DNA of 64,000 bases. It comes from a virus. Positions 1 through 6,636 of this stretch are shown one piece after another. The position numbers were made by a program, and so were the translations under genes. Numbering within the stretch: position 1 is the stretch's first letter; each line of letters opens with the position of its first letter. The notes under the pieces were generated by a model. The model ran no database searches and was not told the origin of the DNA. It worked only from the letters and a program-made list of their open reading frames with translations. The DNA is taken from positions 54,982 to 118,981 of IMG/VR virus record IMGVR_UViG_3300002835_000041. One strand, given 5' to 3'.

Positions 1-2
1 AC

Positions 3-266
3 AAGATGAATGAGCATGCAGATACTACGGGGGATTTTGCAGCAATATACTATATTAACGATGACTATGAAGGAGGAGAAATAAACTTTACAGATCATAA
101 TCTTAAGATTAAGCCAAAGTCTAATAGTCTTATTACATTTCCCAGCAATGAAAACTACTGGCACGAAGTTCTTGAAAATACTGTAAAAGAAAGATACTCC
201 TCTACTCTATGGTTTACAATTGAAGGATCTAGCCGTGTAAGACCCGAAAGTGGACTGGTCAGATGA
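3..266 (+). CDS. 2-oxoglutarate/Fe(II) oxygenase, 5' truncated by window edge
   Basis: This is the C-terminal half of a prolyl-4-hydroxylase-like dioxygenase; the reading frame is open to the window edge, so the gene starts outside. Visible are the iron-binding H-A-D triad start (HADTTG), the conserved YxxDDYEGGE strand, the distal His (YWHEV) and a Arg-Tyr near the end that normally binds 2-oxoglutarate. The same block occurs in the proteins at 6637-8064 and 8335-8946. The family hydroxylates proline or other side chains in proteins. Its stop overlaps the next gene by ATGA. The family call is firm; the substrate is unknown. Confidence 0.85.
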   Translation, partial: KMNEHADTTGDFAAIYYINDDYEGGEINFTDHNLKIKPKSNSLITFPSNENYWHEVLENTVKERYSSTLWFTIEGSSRVRPESGLVR

Positions 267-427
267 TAAAATTCAAGCCATATGAGGATCGTGCATTTGA
301 TGCGTTCTATTCATGCAATGTATCTGAGTGTGAACTTGAAGCAGAAAAAATATACGGAACAGAGACATCGATTGTTGATGTTTGTTTAAATCATTATAAA
401 GAATTATCAGAAAAAGGTTATCGATGA
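263..427 (+). CDS. small hypothetical protein (54 aa)
   Basis: The ATG overlaps the stop of the upstream oxygenase (ATGA), and its own stop overlaps the next ATG in the same way, so it is translationally coupled. The product is acidic, with two cysteines (SCNVSEC) that could bind metal. It begins MIKFKPYEDRAFD. The family is not recognised. Confidence 0.6.
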   Translation: MIKFKPYEDRAFDAFYSCNVSECELEAEKIYGTETSIVDVCLNHYKELSEKGYR

Positions 428-582
428 AAGATGTTATCTTGTCAACACTAACAGGTTTTGGATGTGGCGTAGTATTTGCCGCATTCAAATTACCAGTCCC
501 AGCACCACCAGTTTTTGCGGGAGTCGCAGGAATTATTGGTCTATGGATTGGATTCACAGCACTAACAAAAATAATATCCTAG
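424..582 (+). CDS. XapX-domain membrane protein (52 aa)
   Basis: The sequence carries the XapX signature: a short hydrophobic helix, the loop FKLPVPAPPVFAG, then a second hydrophobic helix (GIIGLWIGF). Known XapX proteins are about 50 residues long and their role is unknown. Here it lies just upstream of a holin-like gene and is coupled to the upstream gene by a 4-base overlap, so a role in the membrane phase of lysis is possible but inferred. Confidence 0.75.
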   Translation: MKDVILSTLTGFGCGVVFAAFKLPVPAPPVFAGVAGIIGLWIGFTALTKIIS

Positions 583-592
583 GAGGAAAATT

Positions 593-862
593 ATGAATGA
601 ACAAATTAAAAGAGCACTAGCGTCATATGGAAGATCAGTTCTTGGAGCAGCAACAGCAATGTATGCCTCTGGAGTGACAGATCCACAGACACTAGCATAC
701 TCACTACTTGGAGCACTTGTCCCCGTAGTATTGAGAGCAGCCAACCCTAATGACTTGGCATTTGGCAAGATGCCAGATGTTAAAGAGGTTGAGGTAGCAC
801 TAAAGACTGCTAAGGTAGTTAAGAAGGCACCAGCAAAGAAAACAGCAGTAAAAAAGAAGTAG
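593..862 (+). CDS. holin-like small membrane protein
   Basis: It is preceded by a strong ribosome binding site (AGGAGG, 7 bases before the ATG). Residues about 14-50 contain two moderately hydrophobic segments (SVLGAATAMYASGV and SLLGALVPVVLRA) followed by NPNDLAFG, and the C-terminus is a Lys/Ala tail (KKAPAKKTAVKKK). Two membrane segments with a basic tail fit a holin or a holin-like accessory protein, but no endolysin gene is adjacent: the candidate endolysin is near 39.1-39.7 kb. It may instead be another inner-membrane phage protein. Confidence 0.5.
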   Translation: MNEQIKRALASYGRSVLGAATAMYASGVTDPQTLAYSLLGALVPVVLRAANPNDLAFGKMPDVKEVEVALKTAKVVKKAPAKKTAVKKK

Positions 863-874
863 TATAATAGATAC

Positions 875-995
875 TATTCCGCTATGAGACTTTAAAAGGT
901 TTTACAACGGATGTTCCCTTGATGGGAAAGTTAGCAGGAGTTGAATCTTCGTGGCTAATAGACCTGAGCAGTCGTCTATAAACTGCTCATTTCTT
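875..995 (+). ncRNA. candidate structured RNA with H-type pseudoknot
   Basis: There is no ORF between the holin-like gene and Hsp20. A TATAAT box at 863-868 overlaps the upstream stop codon and would start an RNA near 875. The stretch holds nested hairpins (TTCCC/GGGAA at about 915-928; TTAGC/GCTAA at about 931-958). At its 3' end are two interlocked stems, 958-963 with 974-979 (6 bp) and 965-972 with 982-989 (8 bp), forming a compact H-type pseudoknot or two mutually exclusive stems. Function unknown. Confidence 0.5.
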
Positions 996-1062
996 ATGCT
1001 ATAATATTAATACCTGCCCAAATGGGGGGTAAATTAACTTATTCGCTTGAAAGGGGAATAAA

Positions 1063-1467
1063 ATGGTAAAAACAGCATTGGATCTTTTTAATGATCCATT
1101 TTTCAATACCTTCTCAAATCTACAGAAGGTAACAACAACAACAAACTATCCACCTTATAACCAAATCAAACTAAATGATACAGAGTATATTCTTTCATTT
1201 GCTTTGGCTGGATTTTCTAAGGATGATGTCTCAGTATCGCTAGACAATCGCAAACTTACAATCAAGGGCGAAAAGCAGGATGCTGAGTTACCAGAGGGTG
1301 CAGAGTATCTACATAAGGGCATTGCTGCTCGTAAGTTTACTGATATCTTTACCCTTCCTGAGTTTGTTGAGGTGGTTGGGGCTGAGTTTAAGGATGGTAT
1401 CTTAGATATCAAACTTGAGAAGCAGATCCCAGAAGACAAACTACCAAAAACAATCGCAATTAAGTAG
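1063..1467 (+). CDS. Hsp20 small heat-shock protein
   Basis: This 134-residue protein is an alpha-crystallin-type chaperone. It has the IbpA-like N-terminus (DLFNDPFF), a central alpha-crystallin domain with ALAGFSKDDVSVSLD and KLTIKGEK, the late strand DGILDIKLEK, and the closing IPEDKLPKTIAIK, which contains an I-x-I-type tail. Family members hold unfolding proteins in soluble form, and phage-borne copies are known, for instance in cyanophages. It lies between two candidate structured RNAs. A ribosome binding site (AAGGGGA) precedes the ATG. Confidence 0.92.
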   Translation: MVKTALDLFNDPFFNTFSNLQKVTTTTNYPPYNQIKLNDTEYILSFALAGFSKDDVSVSLDNRKLTIKGEKQDAELPEGAEYLHKGIAARKFTDIFTLPEFVEVVGAEFKDGILDIKLEKQIPEDKLPKTIAIK

Positions 1468-1479
1468 TACAATATAAAT

Positions 1480-1568
1480 GTCCCCACACAGGACCTTAGT
1501 GATGGATTAGTTACCCATTGGATAGAGACCGTGGCGCAAGTCAGGTGAATTGCCTGTGTGGGGCTTAA
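1480..1568 (+). ncRNA. candidate structured RNA closed by an 11-bp terminal stem
   Basis: A TACAAT box at 1468-1473, overlapping the Hsp20 stop region, places transcription start near 1480. That is where CCCCACACAGG (1482-1492) begins; it pairs perfectly with CCTGTGTGGGG (1553-1563). Inside are a smaller hairpin (ATGG/CCAT, 1502-1517) and a possible CAGG/CCTG stem that competes with the terminal one. The element has no ORF and ends before the next promoter (1579). Function unknown. Confidence 0.55.
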
Positions 1569-1578
1569 TATTTCACGG

Positions 1579-1592
1579 TATAATATAAGCAA
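1579..1592 (+). promoter_or_regulatory. -10 box of a leaderless promoter
   Basis: TATAAT at 1579-1584 lies 7 bases before the ATG of the HNH gene, so transcription would start at or next to the start codon. It is a typical example of the pattern seen throughout the window. Confidence 0.65.
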
Positions 1593-1864
1593 TGACTGAC
1601 AAAGAGTTAGACCATTATAACAAGCAAGAGTTTAAGAGGATGCTTGCCAAAATAAAGGAAGATTCTGGCTGTGTAGACTGTGGTGTTGGTAACCATATAA
1701 TTCTAGACTTTGATCATATAAGAGACAAGAAATATAATATATCTAGAATGATCCATGATGGTTTTTCATGGAAGGCTATCAAGAAAGAGATTGAAAAGTG
1801 TGAGGTGGTTTGTGCTAACTGCCACAGGATCAGGACACACAACAGGCTTAACGGTATGATATAA
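1592..1864 (+). CDS. free-standing HNH endonuclease
   Basis: This 90-residue protein has the full zinc-HNH arrangement: CVDCG near residue 28, LDFDHI near 41 (the first catalytic His), then CEVVCANCHRIRTH near 70-83 holding the second zinc knuckle and the last His. Such small phage HNH proteins are homing endonucleases or packaging-associated nickases; no terminase lies nearby, so homing is as likely. It is apparently leaderless. Confidence 0.85.
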   Translation: MTDKELDHYNKQEFKRMLAKIKEDSGCVDCGVGNHIILDFDHIRDKKYNISRMIHDGFSWKAIKKEIEKCEVVCANCHRIRTHNRLNGMI

Positions 1865-1871
1865 TTATATA

Positions 1872-2000
1872 ATGCCAAAGAAAAAAGCAACAGCGTTTAA
1901 TCCTATTCAGATTAAAGATGGATGGATTGTTAGACTATACAAAGATGGTCGTATTAAATCTAAGATTGAACCCTACGAACCAAAGCATCCTAAAAAATAA
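1872..2000 (+). CDS. small basic hypothetical protein (42 aa)
   Basis: The ORF has a TATAAT box at 1860-1865, 6 bases before its ATG. The product starts MPKKKATAFNPIQ and ends KHPKK; it is Lys-rich with a central IVRLYKDGRIKSKIE. No known family was recognised. Confidence 0.55.
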   Translation: MPKKKATAFNPIQIKDGWIVRLYKDGRIKSKIEPYEPKHPKK

Positions 2001-2002
2001 AT

Positions 2003-2398
2003 TTATTTTGTAAGTTTGTATGAATAACGGAAACCAATTTTTCCTATATACTTTGACAATCCAGGATAGTATCCATCGAAAAACATTATGTATCTTGGGT
2101 GAGTAGAGCATATAAAAGCAAGTTTTTCAGCATTATTTTTATCTATAGTAAAAAACCAATCATAAAAATGTTTTATTAAAGCATCAAAACCATTTTCTGC
2201 AAGTTTACTTTCTACTGGAACATTGTATTTAACTAACTCACCAAGCATTATTGTTAGATCAGTTGCTTCTTTAGCCATTACAGACCAATCATCTTTAGAA
2301 TATGTAGATAGTCTTTCTTTGCATGCCACAACATTCTGACTGTCTGGCTCTCCCACCATCAATTCTTTCCATAGATCCTTGCATGTTATTGTTTCCAT
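2003..2398 (-). CDS. TipAS-like drug-binding domain protein
   Basis: The preferred start is the ATG at 2398, 6 bases after a TATAAT box on this strand; a longer frame would run into a tRNA gene. The 131-residue helical protein resembles the stand-alone TipAS domain, the effector-binding part of TipA-type MerR regulators: an early W-K-E-L, a central helix pair, then HFYDWFF, a helix ending in STHPRYIMFFDGYYPGLSKYI. In known members, PGL close to the C-terminus lines a cavity that binds thiopeptides, and free TipAS domains can sequester antibiotics. No DNA-binding domain is present. The assignment rests on motif resemblance only. Confidence 0.5.
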   Translation of the reverse strand: METITCKDLWKELMVGEPDSQNVVACKERLSTYSKDDWSVMAKEATDLTIMLGELVKYNVPVESKLAENGFDALIKHFYDWFFTIDKNNAEKLAFICSTHPRYIMFFDGYYPGLSKYIGKIGFRYSYKLTK

Positions 2399-2426
2399 GC
2401 AGTAATTATACACCACAAATGATTTG

Positions 2427-2499
2427 TACCCCTGGCAAGAATCGAACTTGCGACGCATGGCTTAGAAGTCCATCGTTCTGTCCACTGAACTACAGAGGT
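2427..2499 (-). tRNA. tRNA-Arg (TCT)
   Basis: It folds as a complete cloverleaf of 73 bases with acceptor ACCTCTG/CAGGGGT, T-stem GCAAG/CTTGC and anticodon loop CTTCTAA, giving anticodon TCT for AGA codons. AGA is the predominant Arg codon in many genes here, which fits a codon-supplementing role. Confidence 0.9.
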
Positions 2500-2503
2500 A
2501 TTG

Positions 2504-2576
2504 TATCTCCAACGGAATTCGAATCCGTGTTGCTGCCGTGAAAGGGCAGAGTCCTAGGCCACTAGACGATGAAGAC
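2504..2576 (-). tRNA. tRNA-Glu (TTC)
   Basis: It is a complete cloverleaf with acceptor GTCTTCA/TGGAGAT, T-stem ACGGA/TCCGT and anticodon loop CTTTCAC (TTC, reading GAA). It lies four bases from the tRNA-Arg gene, so the two are probably processed from one transcript. Confidence 0.9.
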
Positions 2577-2580
2577 AGAG

Positions 2581-2654
2581 TACACCAGGTAGGACTTGAA
2601 CCTACGATAACCGAATTATGAGTTCGGGGCCTTAACCAACTTGGCTACTGGTGC
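2581..2654 (-). tRNA. tRNA with CAT anticodon (elongator Met or Ile2)
   Basis: Acceptor GCACCAG/CTGGTGT, T-stem GTAGG/CCTAC and anticodon stem CCGAA/TTCGG enclose the loop CTCATAA. The initiator-type GGG/CCC anticodon stem is absent, so this is elongator Met or a lysidine-modified Ile2 tRNA. The sequence alone does not decide. Confidence 0.88.
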
Positions 2655-2660
2655 TAGACC

Positions 2661-2804
2661 TTATTTAATTAGTAAGCCAAAAAATGTACCAAGCAAAAAA
2701 CATAGGATTCCGAAAGTCGAATAGTAATATGTTTTCATATGTTGATTAATAATGTAACGCTTTAGTTCTTTTGATATGTTATTTAATTCATCTTGATCTA
2801 CCAA
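2661..2804 (-). CDS. small membrane protein (47 aa)
   Basis: The likely start is a TTG with AGGAG about 9 bases upstream. The N-terminal half is charged and helical (DELNNISKELKRYI) and the C-terminal half is one membrane segment (FGILCFLLGTFFGLLIK). It is downstream of and close to the 2816-2983 gene. Family unknown. Confidence 0.5.
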   Translation of the reverse strand: MVDQDELNNISKELKRYIINQHMKTYYYSTFGILCFLLGTFFGLLIK

Positions 2805-2815
2805 TTATATATCTC

Positions 2816-2983
2816 CTAAATATTTTGAGATGCTTGGAACATAGACTGACCAATAATTTCTGATCTCAGAGCAGCCTGTTGTCTTTCAAATTTAGATAAG
2901 TGTGGCTTGGCCTGAACTCTTTTTTTATTTTTGTTTGCTCTTTTAATCTTATGCTGAGAAACTTTATTGTTTGATTTTTTCAT
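2816..2983 (-). CDS. small basic hypothetical protein (55 aa)
   Basis: The ORF is very Lys/Arg/Gln-rich in its first half (HKIKRANKNKKRVQ) and ends in an amphipathic helix. It follows the zinc-ribbon gene at 2988-3116 by four bases and is presumably co-transcribed. A nucleic-acid-binding role is possible from charge alone. Confidence 0.5.
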   Translation of the reverse strand: MKKSNNKVSQHKIKRANKNKKRVQAKPHLSKFERQQAALRSEIIGQSMFQASQNI

Positions 2984-2987
2984 TAGA

Positions 2988-3116
2988 TCACTGGCTTTCT
3001 GCTACTTTGTCACAAGGACAAATTATGGACTCTGGGAGTTCGTGAACCTTGGTTACAATAGTAATCATGGTTTCACACTCAACACACTTATATACTTTCT
3101 TAATTCGTTTGCTCAT
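2988..3116 (-). CDS. zinc-ribbon microprotein (42 aa)
   Basis: It has a CVEC pair near residues 11-14 and a CPC pair near 33-35, enough for one zinc ribbon. A TATGAT box lies 6 bases before the ATG on this strand, so the mRNA is probably leaderless. Confidence 0.6.
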   Translation of the reverse strand: MSKRIKKVYKCVECETMITIVTKVHELPESIICPCDKVAESQ

Positions 3117-3147
3117 AAACTAATCATACCATACTGAGGTATGTGTG

Positions 3148-3615
3148 TCAAGATTTGTTTCCATCCCAAGTCCCAATCTTTGTGGTAGGGATTCCGTGCT
3201 CTTCCCAAAGCCTAATAACATTTGGATTGTCATCTACGGCATGAAGAATATTCCAATGTTTCTTAATCTGAGTTAAGATATCTTTTTTTACTTCATAGTC
3301 TGGCCTATTGTCATCATCTTTACGCATGTACAGTGCGTGATGGCCGATGTCGTTTTTAGCAAGCCAGCGAGAGGTTAGTCCACGCCAATTTTCTTTTCTT
3401 GATGTGACAATTATAATGTGTCTTTGATCAAAGAATGCCTCATTAAGCATTTGAACTACTTCAAAGTTTGGCAGGGCATCGATAGAAGCCTCATGAAAGG
3501 CATCGTAATCCCTATTAGGACCACGAACAAGGTGAAGGTATGGATCTACATTGGCTAAGGTGCCATCTACATCAAAGATGACTCCTGGGGTTACAGGACT
3601 AGTTCTGATCAACAT
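3148..3615 (-). CDS. HAD-superfamily phosphatase (polynucleotide kinase 3'-phosphatase-like)
   Basis: HAD motif I is FDVDGTLANVDPY (nucleophile and acid Asp), motif II is IIIVTSR, and motif III/IV is the late Lys plus HAVDDNP. The cap-less architecture, the length (155 aa) and the RPDYEVKKDILTQI stretch match the phosphatase half of phage polynucleotide kinases of the T4 PseT type, but there is no kinase P-loop. It likely removes phosphate from nucleic-acid ends or nucleotides. The start overlaps the gene at 3599-3688. Confidence 0.8.
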   Translation of the reverse strand: MLIRTSPVTPGVIFDVDGTLANVDPYLHLVRGPNRDYDAFHEASIDALPNFEVVQMLNEAFFDQRHIIIVTSRKENWRGLTSRWLAKNDIGHHALYMRKDDDNRPDYEVKKDILTQIKKHWNILHAVDDNPNVIRLWEEHGIPTTKIGTWDGNKS

Positions 3616-3688
3616 GATATGTCATAACAAAGTAGCATACGGCATAGCCCACTAGGAATGCTGGAATTAAAAAGAAAATGCTAATCAT
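3599..3688 (-). CDS. single-span membrane microprotein (29 aa)
   Basis: It is coupled by ATGA to the upstream gene and overlaps the start of the HAD gene. Nearly the whole chain is one hydrophobic helix (MISIFFLIPAFLVGYAVCYF). The function is unknown. Confidence 0.5.
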   Translation of the reverse strand: MISIFFLIPAFLVGYAVCYFVMTYHVDQN

Positions 3689-3858
3689 TCAAAGTCCACC
3701 TGTGTTTCAAAAATTTTAGTCATATAGTTATCCTCTCCTCTTGCAATTTTTGCAGCAGCAATACGCATACCTAAAGCATTTGTAACTGAAGAGTCAATTG
3801 GCAACGATTCTATTTCCCTTGCTATCTCTTCTCGTAATGTCATTTCATCTATACTCAT
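3685..3858 (-). CDS. small hypothetical protein (57 aa)
   Basis: A TATAAT box 6 bases before the ATG marks a leaderless start. The acidic helical product begins MSIDEMTLREEIAREIESL. It is the first gene of the short operon that continues with the membrane microprotein and the HAD phosphatase. Confidence 0.6.
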   Translation of the reverse strand: MSIDEMTLREEIAREIESLPIDSSVTNALGMRIAAAKIARGEDNYMTKIFETQVDFE

Positions 3859-3914
3859 ACTTCAATTATACCCTACTTGGCAGGGTATGTCAAAACAAGT
3901 GATATAATAATCTT

Positions 3915-4160
3915 ATGACAACACCACCAAACTATCAAGGACTATATAACAATGGAGCACTTTATGCCATTGGAGACACAGTTATTACTGATGGAGATCC
4001 ATACGGTATTGACGGAGCGTACTTCATTCGAATTAGCAACCCTGGTAATCCAGGATATCCACCTGCAGTGGGTGGAGGAAGTAACGATAACTGGGCACCG
4101 TATGGTGTCAAGTCAGTAACTGGATCTGGATCTGTGACAGGATCAGGCGCAATAGCCTAA
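3915..4160 (+). CDS. small Gly/Pro-rich protein, carbohydrate-binding-like
   Basis: This is the only plus-strand gene in a minus-strand block. TATAAT (3903-3908) is 6 bases before the ATG. The 81-residue product is Gly, Tyr and Pro rich (NNGALYAIGDTVITDG, ISNPGNPGYPP, W near 60) and ends in the repeat VTGSGSVTGSG. The pattern A-Y-x-x-G-D-x-V followed by an aromatic strand resembles small type 5/12 carbohydrate-binding modules. A decoration or fibre-associated protein is plausible. Confidence 0.5.
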   Translation: MTTPPNYQGLYNNGALYAIGDTVITDGDPYGIDGAYFIRISNPGNPGYPPAVGGGSNDNWAPYGVKSVTGSGSVTGSGAIA

Positions 4161-4411
4161 TCTTTATCCCAGTAGGCTTTACCAAACTCATCAAGGTCAT
4201 CCCAGCCTGAATCAGACATGTCAATCTTCATTTTTTCTAAACTTTTCTTCCACGCATCCATATCAATCATATAGTATGTTCCCCACCATTCGTAGGGTTT
4301 ATTAAGATATTTCCACATAAAAGCATGGTACTTATATCTCCACCCATACTCTTCGTCTTCGTCCATATTCACACACTTAACAATATGGTTACCAGCAAAC
4401 TCTCCACACAT
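4157..4411 (-). CDS. hypothetical protein (84 aa)
   Basis: The ATG at 4411 is preferred to an upstream in-frame start because the 4440-4547 gene occupies that stretch in another frame. The product is Trp/Tyr-rich (AFMWKYLNKPYEWWGTYY) and acidic, ending DEFGKAYWDKD. It converges tail-to-tail with the plus-strand gene ending at 4160. Function unknown. Confidence 0.5.
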   Translation of the reverse strand: MCGEFAGNHIVKCVNMDEDEEYGWRYKYHAFMWKYLNKPYEWWGTYYMIDMDAWKKSLEKMKIDMSDSGWDDLDEFGKAYWDKD

Positions 4412-4439
4412 ATTGCCTATCCATCGTAATGGCAGTATC

Positions 4440-4547
4440 TTAGTTCTTTGTGTCTTCGTTGAATGATTTATCATCTTTAGGTACCCAGACTTTCTTTCCA
4501 TCTTTCCATACAGGCCAATAGCCAAGACTACGCCAGTCCATGGTCAT
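4440..4547 (-). CDS. microprotein (35 aa)
   Basis: It begins MTMDWRSLGYWPVWKDG and is rich in Trp and Lys. It follows the Cys-containing gene at 4552-4668 within five bases, as part of the same minus-strand operon. No family is recognised and coding status is moderately supported. Confidence 0.4.
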   Translation of the reverse strand: MTMDWRSLGYWPVWKDGKKVWVPKDDKSFNEDTKN

Positions 4548-4551
4548 TATC

Positions 4552-4668
4552 TTAGGATCTTTTGGCATTGACACACCAAATCTTTCCATCACTCATTGTT
4601 TGATGGGCATTCCAGAACCAATCGGATTCTTTGCTTAGGCTACATACTTCACATTGATCAACATTCAT
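4552..4668 (-). CDS. Cys-containing microprotein (38 aa)
   Basis: It contains CEVC near the start and a later WCVN, a possible partial zinc site. A TATAAT box lies 6 bases upstream of the ATG, inside the end of the upstream gene, and the start overlaps that gene's stop (ATGA). Confidence 0.5.
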   Translation of the reverse strand: MNVDQCEVCSLSKESDWFWNAHQTMSDGKIWCVNAKRS

Positions 4669-5690
4669 ATCTTAATTATATCAGTCGGTGTTCTATGTGT
4701 CAAATTATAAAATAGATCTGCAACATGATGTTGAAAATGAATTCCTGGATGAGCATAGCCAGTTGTCTTTTTGCTATCAATGATTGAGTAATCAGATCCA
4801 ACTGACCAACAGAAATTATCCTTAAACTCAGAGTTGTGATCTGACTTACAAATATCTTGCACAAAAGTATTGCAAGGCTTAATTGATTTGGCAGGAAAGA
4901 ATGATGTGAAGTTTTTTAATTTAAAATCTTTAATATTTAAAAGTTCTTCCATAAGCAAGTTAGTATTTATGTCCCAGGTTGTCCAATATAGTTTTATGCC
5001 ACTTGTCAAGCAGAATGATTCTAGTATGTAAATAGAGTTTATAGAATTTAAAATTAGTTGGTGTGGGGAAGTTGCGTCTTCTACATATTTTTTATCTTTT
5101 ACTTCCATCAATAAAGAACTTTTATACTCATCAATTTTTGGATTGCAGTAGGTCAATTCTAAATGATCCCAATCAGGAAAGTTTTTATCATTTTTTGATT
5201 TGTAAAATTCCTTATCAATAACAACTACACTTCTAAAAAAGTCTGGAAACAAACAAAAGATTTCTTTTGGCATTTTGTTATTTAGGGAATACTGAATAAT
5301 ATTATTACAAATACTTTCTACAGATGCTCCAGGACTGCCCAAATTAACAATGCTTTTATTAATCCTATTACCTAAAAAGTTTGTCCATCTAGCAGGTTCT
5401 GGAACTCCAACTCCAAAAGTTATAGAGCAACCAGATGCAATAACATCTGAATTGTCATCAATTTCTCCACGACAACCAAAACGATTAATCTCGTATGTAT
5501 TGTGCTCATCAACTGTTCCAACAAAAGGATCTTTTTGGTTCCACTCTTTAAAGAAAGTATCTTTAGCATATGGTTTAAAGTAGCCAAACTCGCTGGTGTT
5601 GGTGAAGTTTTTTATTAGATAGTCTTTTTCTTTATCACTTTTTTGATCAAACTTATAAAAACTTAAAATGTCTCTTGTCAGAAAAGTCAT
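4665..5690 (-). CDS. SGNH/GDSL-type hydrolase
   Basis: Block I is visible as IASGCSITFGVGVP (nucleophile Ser in GCS), block II as NLGSPGASVESICNN, and block V as GYAHPGIHFQHH with the catalytic His. Family members remove or transfer acyl groups on glycans or lipids. A homologue lies at 37102-38040 with matching blocks (GCSITLGQGLP, HPGLHKQLH). It overlaps the small membrane gene upstream by ATGA. It may act on virion or host-surface glycans, which is inference. Confidence 0.75.
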   Translation of the reverse strand: MTFLTRDILSFYKFDQKSDKEKDYLIKNFTNTSEFGYFKPYAKDTFFKEWNQKDPFVGTVDEHNTYEINRFGCRGEIDDNSDVIASGCSITFGVGVPEPARWTNFLGNRINKSIVNLGSPGASVESICNNIIQYSLNNKMPKEIFCLFPDFFRSVVVIDKEFYKSKNDKNFPDWDHLELTYCNPKIDEYKSSLLMEVKDKKYVEDATSPHQLILNSINSIYILESFCLTSGIKLYWTTWDINTNLLMEELLNIKDFKLKNFTSFFPAKSIKPCNTFVQDICKSDHNSEFKDNFCWSVGSDYSIIDSKKTTGYAHPGIHFQHHVADLFYNLTHRTPTDIIKI

Positions 5691-5917
5691 TCTTCTCTTC
5701 TCCAGTGTATGTATGACTTTATATATACAAGTCCATACGCTACTGCACTAACAATAAATCCATACTGCTTAGTTACTAGACCATAAACAGTCCATAATGT
5801 TTCATTAAATAATAAAACAAACCAGCCCCAAATTGTTTTTCTTCCAACAAAATAAATTCCAGACACGCCGATAATAGCAAGCACCCAGTGGGCATAGTCG
5901 TTAATCCATTGTTCCAT
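5687..5917 (-). CDS. small multi-span membrane protein (76 aa)
   Basis: Two to three hydrophobic segments are visible (HWVLAIIGVSGIYFVG, WGWFVLLFNETLWTVYGL, GFIVSAVAYGLVYI), ending in IHWRREE. A TATACT box lies 6 bases before the ATG. It resembles a small actinophage membrane-protein family without assigned function. Confidence 0.6.
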   Translation of the reverse strand: MEQWINDYAHWVLAIIGVSGIYFVGRKTIWGWFVLLFNETLWTVYGLVTKQYGFIVSAVAYGLVYIKSYIHWRREE

Positions 5918-5956
5918 ATATACAGTATACCCTAAAGTAATAGTTTAGTCAAATCT

Positions 5957-6499
5957 TTATATTATTATCTTTTTTTCTAAAAGTTTGTTGTAATAATAAT
6001 AGCACAAACCAATATTTAGATCATCTGACAAATCTTTATTGTAGTCTGGCAAATCTTTGCTTGACTCAACAAAAAAGGGATCTGGCTGTCCGTAATCTCC
6101 ATCAAAAAGATGATGCTCATCTTCCTTAATATCTAATAGTTCTATTAACTTTTTAATTGTAGTGTCTGGGTATTTAACAAGATCATTAAAGTCTATAACA
6201 TAGTCTGCATGCTCATATAAAAAACTATAAAGAAGTATGTATTCTGATACAATTTGATTAACTCTTTGCCATGTAACCTCATAAACACCACGATGTTCCG
6301 CTGCAATATATGAGGCAATGCTGTCTCTAGGATCTCTTGCTATGGTAATTATTACCCTTTGCTTATTGTGATCCTTATCAAATGCCCAATTAATTGTATG
6401 AGTTTTTTCAATACGGAATCCTGACTCTTTTTCAAAAAGTCTATCAAAATAGTGGGATCCGCTTCTTGGGTATGTGCTTAAATGCGGTTTGTATTTCAC
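5957..6499 (-). CDS. sulfotransferase-like P-loop protein
   Basis: The start chosen is the GTG at 6499, overlapping the stop of the zinc microprotein; a longer frame has no support. The 5'-phosphosulfate-binding loop is TYPRSGSHYFDRLF near the N-terminus, and the 3'-phosphate motif appears as ITIARDPRDSIASY. These are hallmarks of PAPS-dependent sulfotransferases. Length (180 aa) is short for the family (about 250-300), so it is a minimal or divergent member. A second copy is at 9700-10251. Confidence 0.7.
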   Translation of the reverse strand: MKYKPHLSTYPRSGSHYFDRLFEKESGFRIEKTHTINWAFDKDHNKQRVIITIARDPRDSIASYIAAEHRGVYEVTWQRVNQIVSEYILLYSFLYEHADYVIDFNDLVKYPDTTIKKLIELLDIKEDEHHLFDGDYGQPDPFFVESSKDLPDYNKDLSDDLNIGLCYYYYNKLLEKKIII

Positions 6500-6621
6500 G
6501 ACACTAAGCCCATAGATAGGTGACCAAGGCACACATCAGCAACAATATAGTCGGAATGATTAACGACAATATCAAAATGCGTTGCGTCTTTATCACAAAA
6601 AAAACATTTAGACTTCTTCAT
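6496..6621 (-). CDS. zinc-finger microprotein (41 aa)
   Basis: The motif is C-FF-C near residues 6-9 and C-LG-H near the C-terminus, one C2CH zinc site. A TATAAT box is 6 bases before the ATG. Its stop overlaps the GTG of the sulfotransferase-like gene (GTGA), so the two are coupled. Confidence 0.6.
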   Translation of the reverse strand: MKKSKCFFCDKDATHFDIVVNHSDYIVADVCLGHLSMGLVS

Positions 6622-6636
6622 ATAATAATTATACCA

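Noticed and set aside
273-557. Minus-strand ORF opposite the first small genes
   Set aside because: It is antisense to two ATGA-coupled plus-strand genes, one of which is a recognisable XapX protein; it has no promoter or ribosome site.
1480-1864. Structured RNA next to an HNH gene as an IscB/OMEGA-type system
   Set aside because: The HNH protein is only 90 residues, with no RuvC or bridge-helix region, so it is an ordinary free-standing HNH nuclease; the RNA is also much shorter than known OMEGA RNAs.
2399-2458. N-terminal extension of the TipAS-like ORF
   Set aside because: It overlaps the tRNA-Arg gene and the predicted promoter; the ATG at 2398 fits the TATAAT spacing.
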